Notes: generated by a model not told the origin, from the sequence alone. 64,000 bases of DNA from Streptomyces canus (GCF_001514145.1 NZ_KQ948665.1:336615-400614), one strand, 5' to 3'. Positions 54,127 through 63,960 are shown, counted from the first letter of the stretch. Made by a program: numbers and translations.

Positions 54127-56343
54127 GTGGAGAACGAGACCCACTACGCCGAGGCCGTCATCGACAACGGCTCCTTCGGCACCCGCACCATCCGCTTCGA
54201 GACGGGCCGCCTGGCCAAGCAGGCCGCCGGCTCCGCCGTGGCGTACCTGGACGACGACACCATGGTGCTGTCGGCCACCACCGCCTCCAAGAACCCCAAG
54301 GACCAGCTCGACTTCTTCCCCCTGACGGTGGACGTCGAGGAGCGGATGTACGCCGCCGGCAAGATCCCCGGCAGCTTCTTCCGCCGTGAGGGCCGCCCCT
54401 CCGAGGACGCCATCCTCACCTGCCGCCTGATCGACCGCCCGCTGCGCCCGTCCTTCAAGAAGGGCCTGCGCAACGAGATCCAGGTCGTCGCCACGATCAT
54501 GGCGCTCAACCCCGACCACCTGTACGACGTCGTGGCGATCAACGCCGCCTCCGCGTCCACGCAGCTGGCCGGTCTGCCCTTCTCCGGCCCGATCGGCGGC
54601 GTCCGCGTCGCGCTGATCAACGGCCAGTGGGTCGCGTTCCCGACGCACACCGAGCTCGAGGACGCCGTCTTCGACATGGTCGTCGCGGGCCGCACCCTGG
54701 AGGACGGCGACGTCGCGATCATGATGGTCGAGGCCGAGGCCACCGAGAAGACCATCCAGCTGGTCAAGGGTGGCGCCGAGGCTCCGACCGAGGAGGTCGT
54801 CGCCGCCGGTCTGGAAGCCGCGAAGCCCTTCATCAAGGTGCTCTGCAAGGCCCAGGCCGACCTCGCGTCGAAGGCAGCCAAGCCCACCGGCGAGTTCCCG
54901 ATCTTCCTCGACTACCAGGACGACATCCTGGAGGCGCTCTCCGCCGCCGTCCGCCCGGAGCTCGCCTCCGCGCTGACCATCGCGGGCAAGCAGGAGCGCG
55001 AGGCCGAGCTGGACCGCGTCAAGGCGCTCGCCGCCGAGAAGCTCCTGCCGGAGTTCGAGGGCCGCGAGAAGGAGATCTCCGCCGCGTACCGCTCCCTGAC
55101 CAAGCAGCTCGTCCGCGAGCGCGTGATCAAGGAGAAGAAGCGCATCGACGGCCGTGGCGTCACGGACATCCGTACGCTCGCCGCCGAGGTCGAGGCCATC
55201 CCGCGCGTGCACGGCTCCGCGGTGTTCGAGCGTGGCGAGACCCAGATCCTGGGCGTCACCACCCTCAACATGCTCCGCATGGAGCAGCAGCTGGACACCC
55301 TCTCCCCGGTGACCCGCAAGCGCTACATGCACAACTACAACTTCCCGCCGTACTCCACCGGCGAGACCGGCCGCGTCGGCTCCCCGAAGCGTCGCGAGAT
55401 CGGCCACGGCGCCCTCGCCGAGCGCGCCCTGGTCCCGGTCCTGCCGACCCGCGAGGAGTTCCCCTACGCGATCCGCCAGGTCTCCGAGGCGCTGAGCTCC
55501 AACGGCTCGACGTCCATGGGCTCGGTCTGCGCCTCCACCATGTCGCTGCTGAACGCCGGTGTGCCGCTGAAGGCCCCCGTCGCCGGTATCGCCATGGGCC
55601 TGATCTCCCAGGAGATCGAGGGCGAGACGCACTACGTCACCCTCACCGACATCCTCGGTGCGGAGGACGCCTTCGGCGACATGGACTTCAAGGTCGCCGG
55701 CACCAAGGAGTTCGTCACCGCCCTCCAGCTCGACACCAAGCTGGACGGCATCCCCGCCTCCGTCCTGGCCGCCGCTCTCAAGCAGGCCCGTGACGCCCGC
55801 CTCCACATCCTCGACGTGATGATGGAAGCGATCGACACGCCGGACGAGATGTCCCCCAACGCCCCGCGGATCATCACCGTCAAGATCCCCGTGGACAAGA
55901 TCGGCGAGGTCATCGGCCCCAAGGGCAAGATGATCAACCAGATCCAGGAGGACACCGGCGCCGACATCACGATCGAGGACGACGGCACCATCTACATCGG
56001 TGCGGTCGACGGTCCCTCCGCCGAGGCGGCCCGCACCACGATCAACAGCATCGCCAACCCGACGATGCCGGAGGTCGGCGAGCGCTACCTGGGCACGGTC
56101 GTCAAGACGACCACCTTCGGTGCGTTCGTCTCGCTGCTCCCGGGCAAGGACGGGCTGCTGCACATCTCGCAGATCCGCAAGCTCGCCGGCGGCAAGCGCG
56201 TGGAGAACGTCGAGGACGTGCTCGGTGTGGGCGCCAAGGTCCAGGTCGAGATCGCCGAGATCGACTCCCGCGGCAAGCTCTCCCTGATCCCCGTGATCGA
56301 GGGCGAAGGCGACGATGAGAAGAAGGACGACACCGACCAGTGA
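54127..56343 (+). CDS. pnp: Polyribonucleotide nucleotidyltransferase (PNPase)
   Basis: PNPase degrades RNA 3' to 5' with phosphate and, in Streptomyces, also synthesises RNA 3' tails. The 738-residue length is normal. Two RNase PH domains (for example FFRREGRPSEDAILTCRLID and NGSTSMGSVCASTMSLLNAG) flank a helical linker. A KH domain (VIGPKGKMINQIQEDTGADI near 595) and an S1 domain (GTVVKTTTFGAFVSLLPG near 660) follow. GTG 54127 is the start. The stop overlaps the start of the M16 protease gene (GTGA), so the two are coupled. Confidence 0.97.
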   Translation: MENETHYAEAVIDNGSFGTRTIRFETGRLAKQAAGSAVAYLDDDTMVLSATTASKNPKDQLDFFPLTVDVEERMYAAGKIPGSFFRREGRPSEDAILTCRLIDRPLRPSFKKGLRNEIQVVATIMALNPDHLYDVVAINAASASTQLAGLPFSGPIGGVRVALINGQWVAFPTHTELEDAVFDMVVAGRTLEDGDVAIMMVEAEATEKTIQLVKGGAEAPTEEVVAAGLEAAKPFIKVLCKAQADLASKAAKPTGEFPIFLDYQDDILEALSAAVRPELASALTIAGKQEREAELDRVKALAAEKLLPEFEGREKEISAAYRSLTKQLVRERVIKEKKRIDGRGVTDIRTLAAEVEAIPRVHGSAVFERGETQILGVTTLNMLRMEQQLDTLSPVTRKRYMHNYNFPPYSTGETGRVGSPKRREIGHGALAERALVPVLPTREEFPYAIRQVSEALSSNGSTSMGSVCASTMSLLNAGVPLKAPVAGIAMGLISQEIEGETHYVTLTDILGAEDAFGDMDFKVAGTKEFVTALQLDTKLDGIPASVLAAALKQARDARLHILDVMMEAIDTPDEMSPNAPRIITVKIPVDKIGEVIGPKGKMINQIQEDTGADITIEDDGTIYIGAVDGPSAEAARTTINSIANPTMPEVGERYLGTVVKTTTFGAFVSLLPGKDGLLHISQIRKLAGGKRVENVEDVLGVGAKVQVEIAEIDSRGKLSLIPVIEGEGDDEKKDDTDQ

Positions 56344-57719
56344 CGTCGAGTAGCTCCACGGCGACGGCCCGCACCTCCTCGGAGGCGCGGGCCGTCGCCC
56401 GTACCCAAACCCTGATCAAGGGCACCAACGGCATCGGTGTCGTCCGCAAGACCACCCTCCCCGGCGGCCTGCGCATCGTCACCGAAACCCTGCCGTCGGT
56501 CCGCTCGGCGACCTTCGGCATCTGGGCGCACGTGGGCTCCCGCGACGAGACGCCCGCTCTGAACGGCGCCACCCACTACCTGGAGCACCTGCTCTTCAAA
56601 GGCACCTCGAAGCGCAGCGCCCTGGACATCTCCTCCGCCCTCGACGCGGTCGGCGGCGAGATGAACGCCTTCACGGCGAAGGAGTACACGTGCTACTACG
56701 CGCGCGTGCTCGACGCCGACCTGCCGCTGGCCATAGACGTCGTCTGCGACATGCTGACGGGCTCGCTCATCCTCGAAGAGGACGTCAACGTCGAACGCGG
56801 CGCGATCCTCGAAGAGATCGCCATGACCGAGGACGACCCGGGCGACTGTGTGCACGACCTCTTCGCGCACACCATGTTCGGCGACAACCCCCTCGGCCGC
56901 CCGGTCCTCGGCACGGTCGACACCGTCAACGCCCTCACCGCCGACCGCATCCGCCGCTTCTACAAGAAGCACTACGACCCGACCCATCTCGTCGTCGCGG
57001 CCGCCGGCAACGTCGACCACAACAAGGTCGTACGACAGGTCCGCGCCGCCTTCGAGAAGGCCGGCGCCCTGAAGAGCCCCGACGCCATGCCCATCGCCCC
57101 GCGCGACGGCAGGCGCGTCCTGCGCACCGCGGGCCGCGTCGAGCTCATCGGCCGCAAGACCGAGCAGGCCCACGTCGTCCTCGGTATGCCCGGCCTGCCC
57201 CGCACGGACGAGCGCCGCTGGGCCCTCGGCGTGCTCAACACCGCCCTTGGCGGCGGTATGTCCTCGCGCCTCTTCCAGGAGGTCAGGGAGAAGCGCGGAC
57301 TGGCGTACAGCGTCTACTCGTACACCTCCGGCTTCGCCGACTGCGGCCTGTTCGGCGTGTACGCCGGCTGCCGGCCCTCGCAGGTCCACGACGTGCTGAA
57401 GATCTGCCGCGACGAACTCGACCAGGTCGCCGAACACGGCCTCTCGGACGACGAGATCGGCCGCGCCATCGGCCAGCTGAGGGGCTCCACGGTCCTGGGC
57501 CTGGAGGACACCGGCGCCCTGATGAACCGCATCGGCAAGAGCGAGCTGTGCTGGGGCGAGCAGATGTCCGTCGACGACATGCTGGCCCGGATAGCGTCGG
57601 TCACCCCGGACGATGTGCGTGCGGTCGCCCGCGAGATCCTGGGACGGCGTCCGTCGCTGTCGGTCATCGGCCCGCTGAAGGACAAGCAGGCGGCCCGACT
57701 GCACGAGGCCGTCGCCTAA
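56340..57719 (+). CDS. M16 family zinc metallopeptidase
   Basis: A 459-residue pitrilysin-like protease with the inverted zinc motif H79-Y-L-E82-H83 and the downstream glutamate in ERGAILEEIAMTEDD. The C-terminal half is the second M16 domain (GMSSRLFQEVREKRGLAYSV). It corresponds to the peptidase that follows pnp in most actinobacteria. GTG 56340 overlaps the pnp stop. dapB begins 35 bases later, probably in the same transcript. Confidence 0.93.
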   Translation: MTSSSSTATARTSSEARAVARTQTLIKGTNGIGVVRKTTLPGGLRIVTETLPSVRSATFGIWAHVGSRDETPALNGATHYLEHLLFKGTSKRSALDISSALDAVGGEMNAFTAKEYTCYYARVLDADLPLAIDVVCDMLTGSLILEEDVNVERGAILEEIAMTEDDPGDCVHDLFAHTMFGDNPLGRPVLGTVDTVNALTADRIRRFYKKHYDPTHLVVAAAGNVDHNKVVRQVRAAFEKAGALKSPDAMPIAPRDGRRVLRTAGRVELIGRKTEQAHVVLGMPGLPRTDERRWALGVLNTALGGGMSSRLFQEVREKRGLAYSVYSYTSGFADCGLFGVYAGCRPSQVHDVLKICRDELDQVAEHGLSDDEIGRAIGQLRGSTVLGLEDTGALMNRIGKSELCWGEQMSVDDMLARIASVTPDDVRAVAREILGRRPSLSVIGPLKDKQAARLHEAVA

Positions 57720-57754
57720 TCCACCCCGGTTGCATCGGTTAAGGAAGCAAGAAG

Positions 57755-58507
57755 ATGAGCAAGCTGCGCGTGGCGGTCCTCGGAGCCAAGGGCCGGATCG
57801 GCGCCGAGGCGGTCAAGGCCGTCGAGGCCGCCGAGGACATGGAGCTGGTGGCCGCCCTCGGCCGGGGCGACAAGCTGGAGACCCTGGCCGAGACCGGCGC
57901 GCAGGTCGCCGTCGAACTGACCACGCCGGCCTCAGTGATGGACAACCTCGAGTACTGCGTCGGCCACGGCATCCACGCCGTCGTCGGTACGACGGGCTGG
58001 ACCGACGAGCGCCTCGCACAGCTGAAGGGCTGGCTGGACGCCTCCCCGCAGACGGGCGTCCTCATCGCGCCCAACTTCTCCATCGGGGCCGTCCTGACGA
58101 TGAAGTTCGCGCAGATCGCCGCGCCCTACTTCGAGTCCGTCGAGGTCGTCGAGCTCCACCACCCCAAGAAGGTCGACGCCCCGTCCGGCACCGCCACGCG
58201 CACGGCCCAGCTCATCGCCGAGGCCCGGCGCGCGGCGGGCACGGCCCCGGCGCCGGACGCCACGGAGACGGCCCTGGACGGGGCGCGCGGCGCGGACGTC
58301 GACGGGATCCCCGTCCACGCCGTCCGCCTGCGCGGTCTGCTCGCCCATCAGGAGGTCCTGCTCGGCGGGGAGGGCGAGACCCTGACGGTCCGCCACGACT
58401 CCCTCCACCACAGCAGCTTCATGCCGGGCATCCTGCTCGGCGCCCGCCGAGTGGTCATGACCCCGGGCCTGACCTTCGGCCTGGAGAACTTCCTGGACCT
58501 GGGCTGA
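57755..58507 (+). CDS. dapB: 4-hydroxy-tetrahydrodipicolinate reductase
   Basis: DapB reduces hydroxy-tetrahydrodipicolinate with NAD(P)H in the lysine/diaminopimelate pathway that feeds the cell wall. The 250-residue protein has the Rossmann VAVLGAKGRIG, a GTTGW segment and the catalytic region ELHHPKKVDAPSGTA, followed by the family-specific FMPGILLGAR. ATG 57755 is preceded by AAGGAAG. The stop overlaps the next start (TGATG). dapA, the enzyme of the preceding step, lies about 2.6 kb downstream. Confidence 0.96.
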   Translation: MSKLRVAVLGAKGRIGAEAVKAVEAAEDMELVAALGRGDKLETLAETGAQVAVELTTPASVMDNLEYCVGHGIHAVVGTTGWTDERLAQLKGWLDASPQTGVLIAPNFSIGAVLTMKFAQIAAPYFESVEVVELHHPKKVDAPSGTATRTAQLIAEARRAAGTAPAPDATETALDGARGADVDGIPVHAVRLRGLLAHQEVLLGGEGETLTVRHDSLHHSSFMPGILLGARRVVMTPGLTFGLENFLDLG

Positions 58508-58962
58508 TGCGCGCCAAGCTGTCCTACGCCCTCACGGCCGCCGTCCTGGTCTTCTACTTCGTCCTGGTCGGCAGCCGCGGCGTCATGCTGATCCAGTCCG
58601 GCACCCTCGTCACCGTCACCTTCGGCGTCGCGGTGCTGATCCTCCCGGTGATCGGCGTGTGGTTCCTGTGGAAGAACACCCAGTTCGTCCGCAGGGCCAA
58701 CGCTCTCGCCGCGGAGCTCGACGCCGAGGGCGGCCTGCCCGTCGACGAGTTGCAGCGCACGCCCGGCGGCCGGATCGACCGTGACTCGGCCGACGAGGTC
58801 TTCACCAAGCGCAAGGCCGAGACGGAGGCGGCTCCCGACGACTGGCGCAGCTGGTTCCGCCTCGCCGTCGCCTACCACGACGCCCGCGACACGCCCCGGG
58901 CACGCAAGGCGATGCAGCGCGCGATAGCCCTGCACGACGGCAGGCCCGTCCAGCAGCTCTGA
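58507..58962 (+). CDS. Membrane protein with a TPR-like C-terminus
   Basis: A 151-residue protein coupled to dapB by TGATG. Two transmembrane helices (about 5-25 and 35-58) are followed by a cytosolic part whose end (WFRLAVAYHDARDTPRARKA) looks like one tetratricopeptide repeat. The gene after dapB is often of this type in Streptomyces. Its role is not known. A very strong hairpin follows the stop. Confidence 0.8.
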   Translation: MRAKLSYALTAAVLVFYFVLVGSRGVMLIQSGTLVTVTFGVAVLILPVIGVWFLWKNTQFVRRANALAAELDAEGGLPVDELQRTPGGRIDRDSADEVFTKRKAETEAAPDDWRSWFRLAVAYHDARDTPRARKAMQRAIALHDGRPVQQL

Positions 58963-58968
58963 AGCCCC

Positions 58969-59020
58969 GGCATGGCGAAGGGGGCCGGTCCTGGTGCGGA
59001 CCGGCCCCCTTCGCCATGCC
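58969..59020. terminator. Very strong bidirectional terminator
   Basis: A perfect 23-bp stem (58969-58991 with 58998-59020) with a 6-base loop lies between the convergent genes ending at 58962 and 59033. Confidence 0.92.
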
Positions 59021-59032
59021 TCCCCATAGGGC

Positions 59033-59587
59033 TCAGGCCCGCCCGTACTCCGCGGCCCAGGCCTCCACCGCGTCCGCGGCCCGCTCGAAAGCCTGGCCGC
59101 GCGCGAGGAAGTCCGCGTTGTGCGTGGTCAGCAGCGGCGACACGTCCTGCGGTGCCTGCCCCTGCCGTACGAGGGTCAGGGCCTGCCCCTGGACCGTGCG
59201 CGGCAGCCCGAGCCAGCGCACCGGCTGCTGTGCCGTCCGCACGGCGACCACCTGGTCCCAGGACACCGTACGAGTGAAGAGGAAGCCCACCCGGCGCACC
59301 CCGCGAGCGCTGACCCACACACCCATGCGCAGCAGCCGCAGCGCGCCGACGATGACGAGCGCCGCGATGCCGAGCACCACACCGGCCTCCGACGGTGAGT
59401 CCGTCAGCGCGATGATCACCGCCGCGAACAGCACGTAGGAGGCGAGCAGCAACAGGATCGCGGCCACGCCCACCCGCCACGGACCGGGCCGGTAGGGCCG
59501 GCGCCAGTGGTCACGGTTGTCGAACGGCAGCGCGACGTCGTCCGTCGTCTCGAATGCGCGGTCGGCCGTCAGGAAGGGCAGGGGCAC
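59033..59587 (-). CDS. PH-domain-like membrane protein
   Basis: A 184-residue protein from GTG 59587, with GAGGA upstream. Two hydrophobic helices (about 40-62 and 68-88) are followed by a bacterial PH-like domain (VWVSARGVRRVGFLFTRTVSWDQVVAVR and onward), the arrangement of small actinobacterial membrane proteins annotated as PH domain-containing. The C-terminal helix is about residues 160-182. Function unknown. Confidence 0.82.
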   Translation of the reverse strand: MPLPFLTADRAFETTDDVALPFDNRDHWRRPYRPGPWRVGVAAILLLLASYVLFAAVIIALTDSPSEAGVVLGIAALVIVGALRLLRMGVWVSARGVRRVGFLFTRTVSWDQVVAVRTAQQPVRWLGLPRTVQGQALTLVRQGQAPQDVSPLLTTHNADFLARGQAFERAADAVEAWAAEYGRA

Positions 59588-59711
59588 GGCGGGTCCTCAC
59601 TCGATCCATGCGGTGGGCTGTGCCCGGTGAGGCTATCCGCCGGTAACCCTGTCGGCCACCTCAGGGGGGCCATGGGGGTATCTCCCAGGCCATTCCGGCA
59701 GGGGGGGAGAG

Positions 59712-59954
59712 TCAGTGCCCCTGGGAGGCCTGCGACTGCTGGTTCTGTGCGGGTGCCTGATCCTGTGACAGCGCCGGCATCCCGAGGACCAGGGATCCGA
59801 CGAGTCCGGCGACGATGGTGAGTCCCGTCAACCAGCGTCCGGCCACCTCACCGGCGGACGCCCTCTGGCGGGGTGGAGGCGTGACATTGCTGCGGAACCT
59901 GTCGGCTTCGGCGAGAAAGGCGAACGGTACGGGCTCGCGCCGACGCAACAGCAT
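59712..59954 (-). CDS. Small membrane protein
   Basis: An 80-residue protein from ATG 59954, with AGGGAGAAG upstream. The first 40 residues are basic with an Arg-rich start (MLLRRREPVPF). One transmembrane helix (about 42-64, WLTGLTIVAGLVGSLVLGMPAL) is followed by a Gln-rich tail. No family recognised. It is divergent from thyX. Confidence 0.65.
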   Translation of the reverse strand: MLLRRREPVPFAFLAEADRFRSNVTPPPRQRASAGEVAGRWLTGLTIVAGLVGSLVLGMPALSQDQAPAQNQQSQASQGH

Positions 59955-60129
59955 GGGGGTACTTCTCCCTTCGGGGATCGAACGAATCGCTGCTGTCTGT
60001 ACAGACGAGCGGTTGCCGCAAAAGGTGCCCGGTTTCGCCGACTTAACTCGGTCACGACAGTGAAAGTCCCGTTTGGCGGGTCGTAGAGTGGCGTCGCCAT
60101 ACGACGAGCTGGGAAGGACCCCCCGAACC

Positions 60130-60870
60130 GTGAGCCCCACCCCCGACGACGATTTCAAGATCGAGCTGCGCAAGGACGTCACCGTCGAACTGGTCAAGCA
60201 CAGCGCGGCCGACTCCGACGTGCTGTTCGCCGCCAGGGTGTCGACCGTCGGAGAGCAGTCCCTGGAAGAGCTGAGCAAGGACCCGGAGCGTTCCAAGGGC
60301 CTGATCAACTACCTCATGCGGGACCGGCACGGCAGCCCGTTCGAGCACAACTCCATGACCTTCTTCATCAACGCCCCGATCCTCGTCTTCCGCGAGTTCA
60401 TGCGGCACCGCGTGGGCTGGTCGTACAACGAGGAGTCCGGCCGCTACCGGGAGCTCCAGCCCGTCTTCTACGTCCCCGGCCCCGACCGCAAGCTCGTCCA
60501 GCAGGGCCGCCCGGGCAAGTACGTCTTCGTCGAGGGCACCCCCGAGCAGCACGAGTCCGTCGGCAGCGCCATGGAGGAGTCGTACCGCCAGGCGTACCGC
60601 GCCTATCAGGAGATGCTCGCGCAGGGCGTCGCCCGCGAGGTCGCCCGCTCGGTCCTGCCCGTCGGCCTGTTCTCCTCGATGTACGCCACCTGCAACGCCC
60701 GCTCGCTCATGCACTTCCTCGGTCTGCGCACCCAGCACGAGCAGGCGACGGTGCCGTCCTTCCCGCAGCGGGAGATCGAGATGGTCGGCGAGAAGATGGA
60801 GGCGGAGTGGGCGAAGCTCATGCCGCTCACCTACGCCGCCTTCAATGCGAACGGTCGTGTGGCGCCGTAA
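60130..60870 (+). CDS. thyX: Flavin-dependent thymidylate synthase ThyX
   Basis: ThyX makes dTMP from dUMP using FAD, NADPH and methylene-tetrahydrofolate. The 246-residue protein shows the ThyX signature at R92-H93-R94 ... S103-G104-R105-Y (MRHRVGWSYNEESGRY), with eight residues between RHR and the Ser rather than the usual seven. FEHNSMTFFI precedes it. GTG 60130 follows GGAAGGA by about 12 bases; an upstream in-frame extension from 60073 is less likely. A terminator-like hairpin separates it from dapA. Confidence 0.95.
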   Translation: MSPTPDDDFKIELRKDVTVELVKHSAADSDVLFAARVSTVGEQSLEELSKDPERSKGLINYLMRDRHGSPFEHNSMTFFINAPILVFREFMRHRVGWSYNEESGRYRELQPVFYVPGPDRKLVQQGRPGKYVFVEGTPEQHESVGSAMEESYRQAYRAYQEMLAQGVAREVARSVLPVGLFSSMYATCNARSLMHFLGLRTQHEQATVPSFPQREIEMVGEKMEAEWAKLMPLTYAAFNANGRVAP

Positions 60871-60970
60871 CGGACGGCTGTTTCCCCGCTGAGCACAGAT
60901 GTACGGGTCCTCCCGGTGAAGTGTCCGTATTGCGGCATTTAGAGAAGTTCACTTAGCCTGATCGAACGGA

Positions 60971-61008
60971 CCCGGCACTGCTTGAACCCCCGAGCAGGCA
61001 GTGCCGGG
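60971..61008 (+). terminator. Hairpin between thyX and dapA
   Basis: A perfect 11-bp stem CCCGGCACTGC / GCAGTGCCGGG (60971-60981 with 60998-61008) with a 16-base loop, about 100 bases after thyX. Confidence 0.6.
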
Positions 61009-61081
61009 CTCCGCATTTGTCACCACTTGTCGCGTCCCCCTAGGGCAGACCCCACCTTGAGCAACGAGTAGCGTGTTACCC

Positions 61082-61981
61082 ATGGCTCCGACCTCCACTC
61101 CGCAGACCCCCTTCGGGCGGGTCCTCACCGCCATGGTCACGCCCTTCACGGCGGACGGCGCACTCGACCTCGACGGCGCACAGCGGCTCGCCACCCACCT
61201 GGTGGACGCAGGCAACGACGGCCTGATCATCAACGGCACCACCGGCGAGTCGCCCACCACCAGTGACGCGGAGAAATCGGACCTGGTACGAGCCGTACTG
61301 GAGGCGGTCGGCGACCGCGCCCACGTCGTCGCCGGTGTCGGCACCAACGACACCCACCACAGCATCGGGCTGGCGCGAGCCGCCGAGCAGGCGGGCGCGC
61401 ACGGCCTCCTGATCGTGACGCCCTACTACAACAAGCCCCCGCAGGAGGGCCTGTACCGGCACTTCAAGGCCGTCGCCGACGCCGCCGAGCTGCCCGTGAT
61501 GCTCTACGACATCCCGGGCCGCAGCGGCGTCCCGATCAGCACGGAAACGCTGGTCCGGCTCGCCGAGCACCCGCGGATCGTCGCCAACAAGGACGCCAAG
61601 GGCGACCTCGGCCGTGCCAGCTGGGCCATCGCCCGCTCCGGCCTCGCCTGGTACTCCGGCGACGACATGCTGAACCTCCCGCTGCTCTCCGTCGGCGCGG
61701 TCGGCTTCGTCTCGGTCGTCGGCCATGTGGTCACCCCGGACCTGCGCGCCCTGGTCGAGGCGTTCGTCTCCGGCGACGTACAGAAGGCCACCGAGATCCA
61801 CCAGAAGCTGCTCCCCGTGTACACCGGCATGTTCCGCACCCAGGGCGTGATGACGACCAAGGCGGCGCTCGCCCTCCAGGGCCTGCCCGCCGGGCCCCTG
61901 CGCGCCCCCATGGTGGAGCTTTCCACCGACGAGATCGGGCAGCTCAAGATCGATCTTGCTGCCGGCGGGGTACAGCTCTAG
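61082..61981 (+). CDS. dapA: 4-hydroxy-tetrahydrodipicolinate synthase
   Basis: DapA condenses pyruvate and aspartate semialdehyde, the first committed step to lysine and diaminopimelate. The 299-residue TIM-barrel protein has NGTTGESPT, PYYNKPPQEGLYRHF, YDIPGRSGV and the Schiff-base lysine K170 in VANKDAKGD. ATG 61082 is preferred. A GTG at 61073 would add three residues including one encoded by TTA, which is rare in Streptomyces. dapB lies upstream in the same cluster. Confidence 0.95.
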   Translation: MAPTSTPQTPFGRVLTAMVTPFTADGALDLDGAQRLATHLVDAGNDGLIINGTTGESPTTSDAEKSDLVRAVLEAVGDRAHVVAGVGTNDTHHSIGLARAAEQAGAHGLLIVTPYYNKPPQEGLYRHFKAVADAAELPVMLYDIPGRSGVPISTETLVRLAEHPRIVANKDAKGDLGRASWAIARSGLAWYSGDDMLNLPLLSVGAVGFVSVVGHVVTPDLRALVEAFVSGDVQKATEIHQKLLPVYTGMFRTQGVMTTKAALALQGLPAGPLRAPMVELSTDEIGQLKIDLAAGGVQL

Positions 61982-62134
61982 CACCAGACTTCGCGCGCCC
62001 GGCGCGCAACCGGACTCAACAACTGAATACGCGGGCCACCGGTGCCCGCACCACAACGACAACTGCTACACGCACGAACGTCACGCACGCCATGTGCCCC
62101 ACCGGTACATGGCGTGTGTGGTGAGGAGAGTCTT

Positions 62135-63820
62135 TTGAGTCATCCGCATCCTGAACTGGCCCCGCCCGCGCCGCTTCTCGAAGGCGCCCTGCGGGTCACC
62201 CCACTCGGCGGTCTCGGCGAGATCGGCCGAAACATGACGGTCTTCGAGTACGGCGGCCGCCTGCTGATCGTCGACTGCGGGGTGCTCTTCCCGGAGGAGG
62301 AGCAACCCGGAATCGACCTGATCCTGCCGGACTTCTCGTCCATCAGGGACCGCCTCGACGACATCGAGGGCATCGTCCTCACGCATGGCCACGAGGACCA
62401 CATCGGTGGCGTCCCGTTCCTCCTCCGCGAGAAGCCGGACATCCCGCTGATCGGCTCCAAGCTGACCCTCGCGCTCATCGAGGCCAAGCTCCAGGAGCAC
62501 CGCATCCGCCCCTACACCCTCGAGGTGGCGGAGGGACACCGCGAGCGCATCGGCCCCTTCGACTGCGAGTTCGTCGCGGTCAACCACTCCATCCCCGACG
62601 CCCTGGCGGTCGCCATCCGTACGCCCGCCGGCATGGTGGTCCACACGGGCGACTTCAAGATGGACCAGCTCCCGCTGGACGGCCGGCTCACGGACCTGCA
62701 CGCGTTCGCGCGGTTGAGCGAGGAGGGCATCGACCTTCTTCTCTCCGACTCCACGAACGCCGAGGTCCCGGGCTTCGTCCCACCGGAGAAGGACATCTCG
62801 AACGTCCTGCGGCAGGTCTTCGGCAACGCCCGCAAGCGGATCATCGTGGCGAGCTTCGCCAGCCACATCCACCGCATCCAGCAGATCCTGGACGCGGCCC
62901 ACGAGTACGGCCGCCGGGTCGCCTTCGTCGGCCGCTCGATGGTCCGCAACATGGGCATCGCGCGAGACCTCGGCTATCTGAAGGTCCCCCCGGGCCTGGT
63001 GGTCGACGTCAAGACGCTCGACGACCTCCCGGACCACGAGGTGGTCCTGGTCTGCACGGGCTCCCAGGGCGAACCGATGGCAGCCCTGTCCCGCATGGCC
63101 AACCGCGACCACCAGATCCGGATCGTCAACGGCGACACGGTGATCCTCGCGTCCTCGCTGATCCCCGGGAACGAGAACGCGGTCTACCGCGTGATCAACG
63201 GCCTGACCCGCTGGGGCGCCAACGTCGTCCACAAGGGCAACGCCAAGGTGCATGTCTCGGGCCACGCGTCCGCGGGCGAACTCCTGTACTTCTACAACAT
63301 CTGCCGGCCGAAGAACCTGATGCCGGTCCACGGCGAATGGCGGCACCTGCGCGCCAACGCCGAGTTGGGCGCCCTGACCGGCGTCCCGCACGACCGGATC
63401 GTCATCGCCGAGGACGGTGTGGTCGTCGACCTCGTAGAGGGCAAGGCGAAGATCGCGGGCAAGGTCCAGGCGGGATACGTCTACGTCGACGGCCTCTCGG
63501 TCGGCGATGTCGGCGAACCGGCCCTCAAGGACCGCAAGATCCTCGGGGACGAGGGCATCATCTCGGTCTTCCTGGTGGTGGATTCGTCCACCGGCAAGAT
63601 CACGGGCGGCCCGCACATCCAGGCCCGCGGCTCCGGCATCGACGACTCGGCGTTCAGCGACGTGATCCCGAGGATCACCGAGGTCCTGGAGCGCTCGGCG
63701 CAGGACGGCGTGGTCGAACCCCACCAACTGCAACAGCTGGTGCGGCGGACCCTGGGCAAGTGGGTCTCCGACACCTATCGCCGCAGGCCGATGATCCTCC
63801 CTGTGGTGGTGGAGGTCTGA
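62135..63820 (+). CDS. rnj: Ribonuclease J
   Basis: RNase J is a metallo-beta-lactamase/beta-CASP nuclease with endo- and 5' exonuclease activity in RNA maturation and decay. TTG 62135, six bases after GAGGAG, gives 561 residues beginning MSHPHPEL; earlier in-frame starts lack a site. The metal motif is H84-G-H86-E-D88-H89, with the SDSTNAE segment, the beta-CASP region (VASFASHIHRIQQI) and VHVSGHASAGEL later. A strong terminator follows. Being near pnp, it places two RNA-decay enzymes in the same neighbourhood. Confidence 0.95.
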   Translation: MSHPHPELAPPAPLLEGALRVTPLGGLGEIGRNMTVFEYGGRLLIVDCGVLFPEEEQPGIDLILPDFSSIRDRLDDIEGIVLTHGHEDHIGGVPFLLREKPDIPLIGSKLTLALIEAKLQEHRIRPYTLEVAEGHRERIGPFDCEFVAVNHSIPDALAVAIRTPAGMVVHTGDFKMDQLPLDGRLTDLHAFARLSEEGIDLLLSDSTNAEVPGFVPPEKDISNVLRQVFGNARKRIIVASFASHIHRIQQILDAAHEYGRRVAFVGRSMVRNMGIARDLGYLKVPPGLVVDVKTLDDLPDHEVVLVCTGSQGEPMAALSRMANRDHQIRIVNGDTVILASSLIPGNENAVYRVINGLTRWGANVVHKGNAKVHVSGHASAGELLYFYNICRPKNLMPVHGEWRHLRANAELGALTGVPHDRIVIAEDGVVVDLVEGKAKIAGKVQAGYVYVDGLSVGDVGEPALKDRKILGDEGIISVFLVVDSSTGKITGGPHIQARGSGIDDSAFSDVIPRITEVLERSAQDGVVEPHQLQQLVRRTLGKWVSDTYRRRPMILPVVVEV

Positions 63821-63850
63821 CGGACCGTCGGACACTCGCCCGAGTGAACC

Positions 63851-63892
63851 TGGAGCGGGGCGCCTCGATTTGCATCGAGGCGCCCCGCTCCA
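63851..63892 (+). terminator. Strong hairpin terminator after RNase J
   Basis: A perfect 19-bp stem (63851-63869 with 63874-63892) with a 4-base TTGC loop, 30 bases after the stop and followed by GTACGTTT. Confidence 0.92.
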
Positions 63893-63960
63893 GTACGTTT
63901 ACGGCTCCGCCCGAGGGGGAACCCGGCAGCTTCGTGCTCCGGAGCCAGCCTCCAGGGGCG

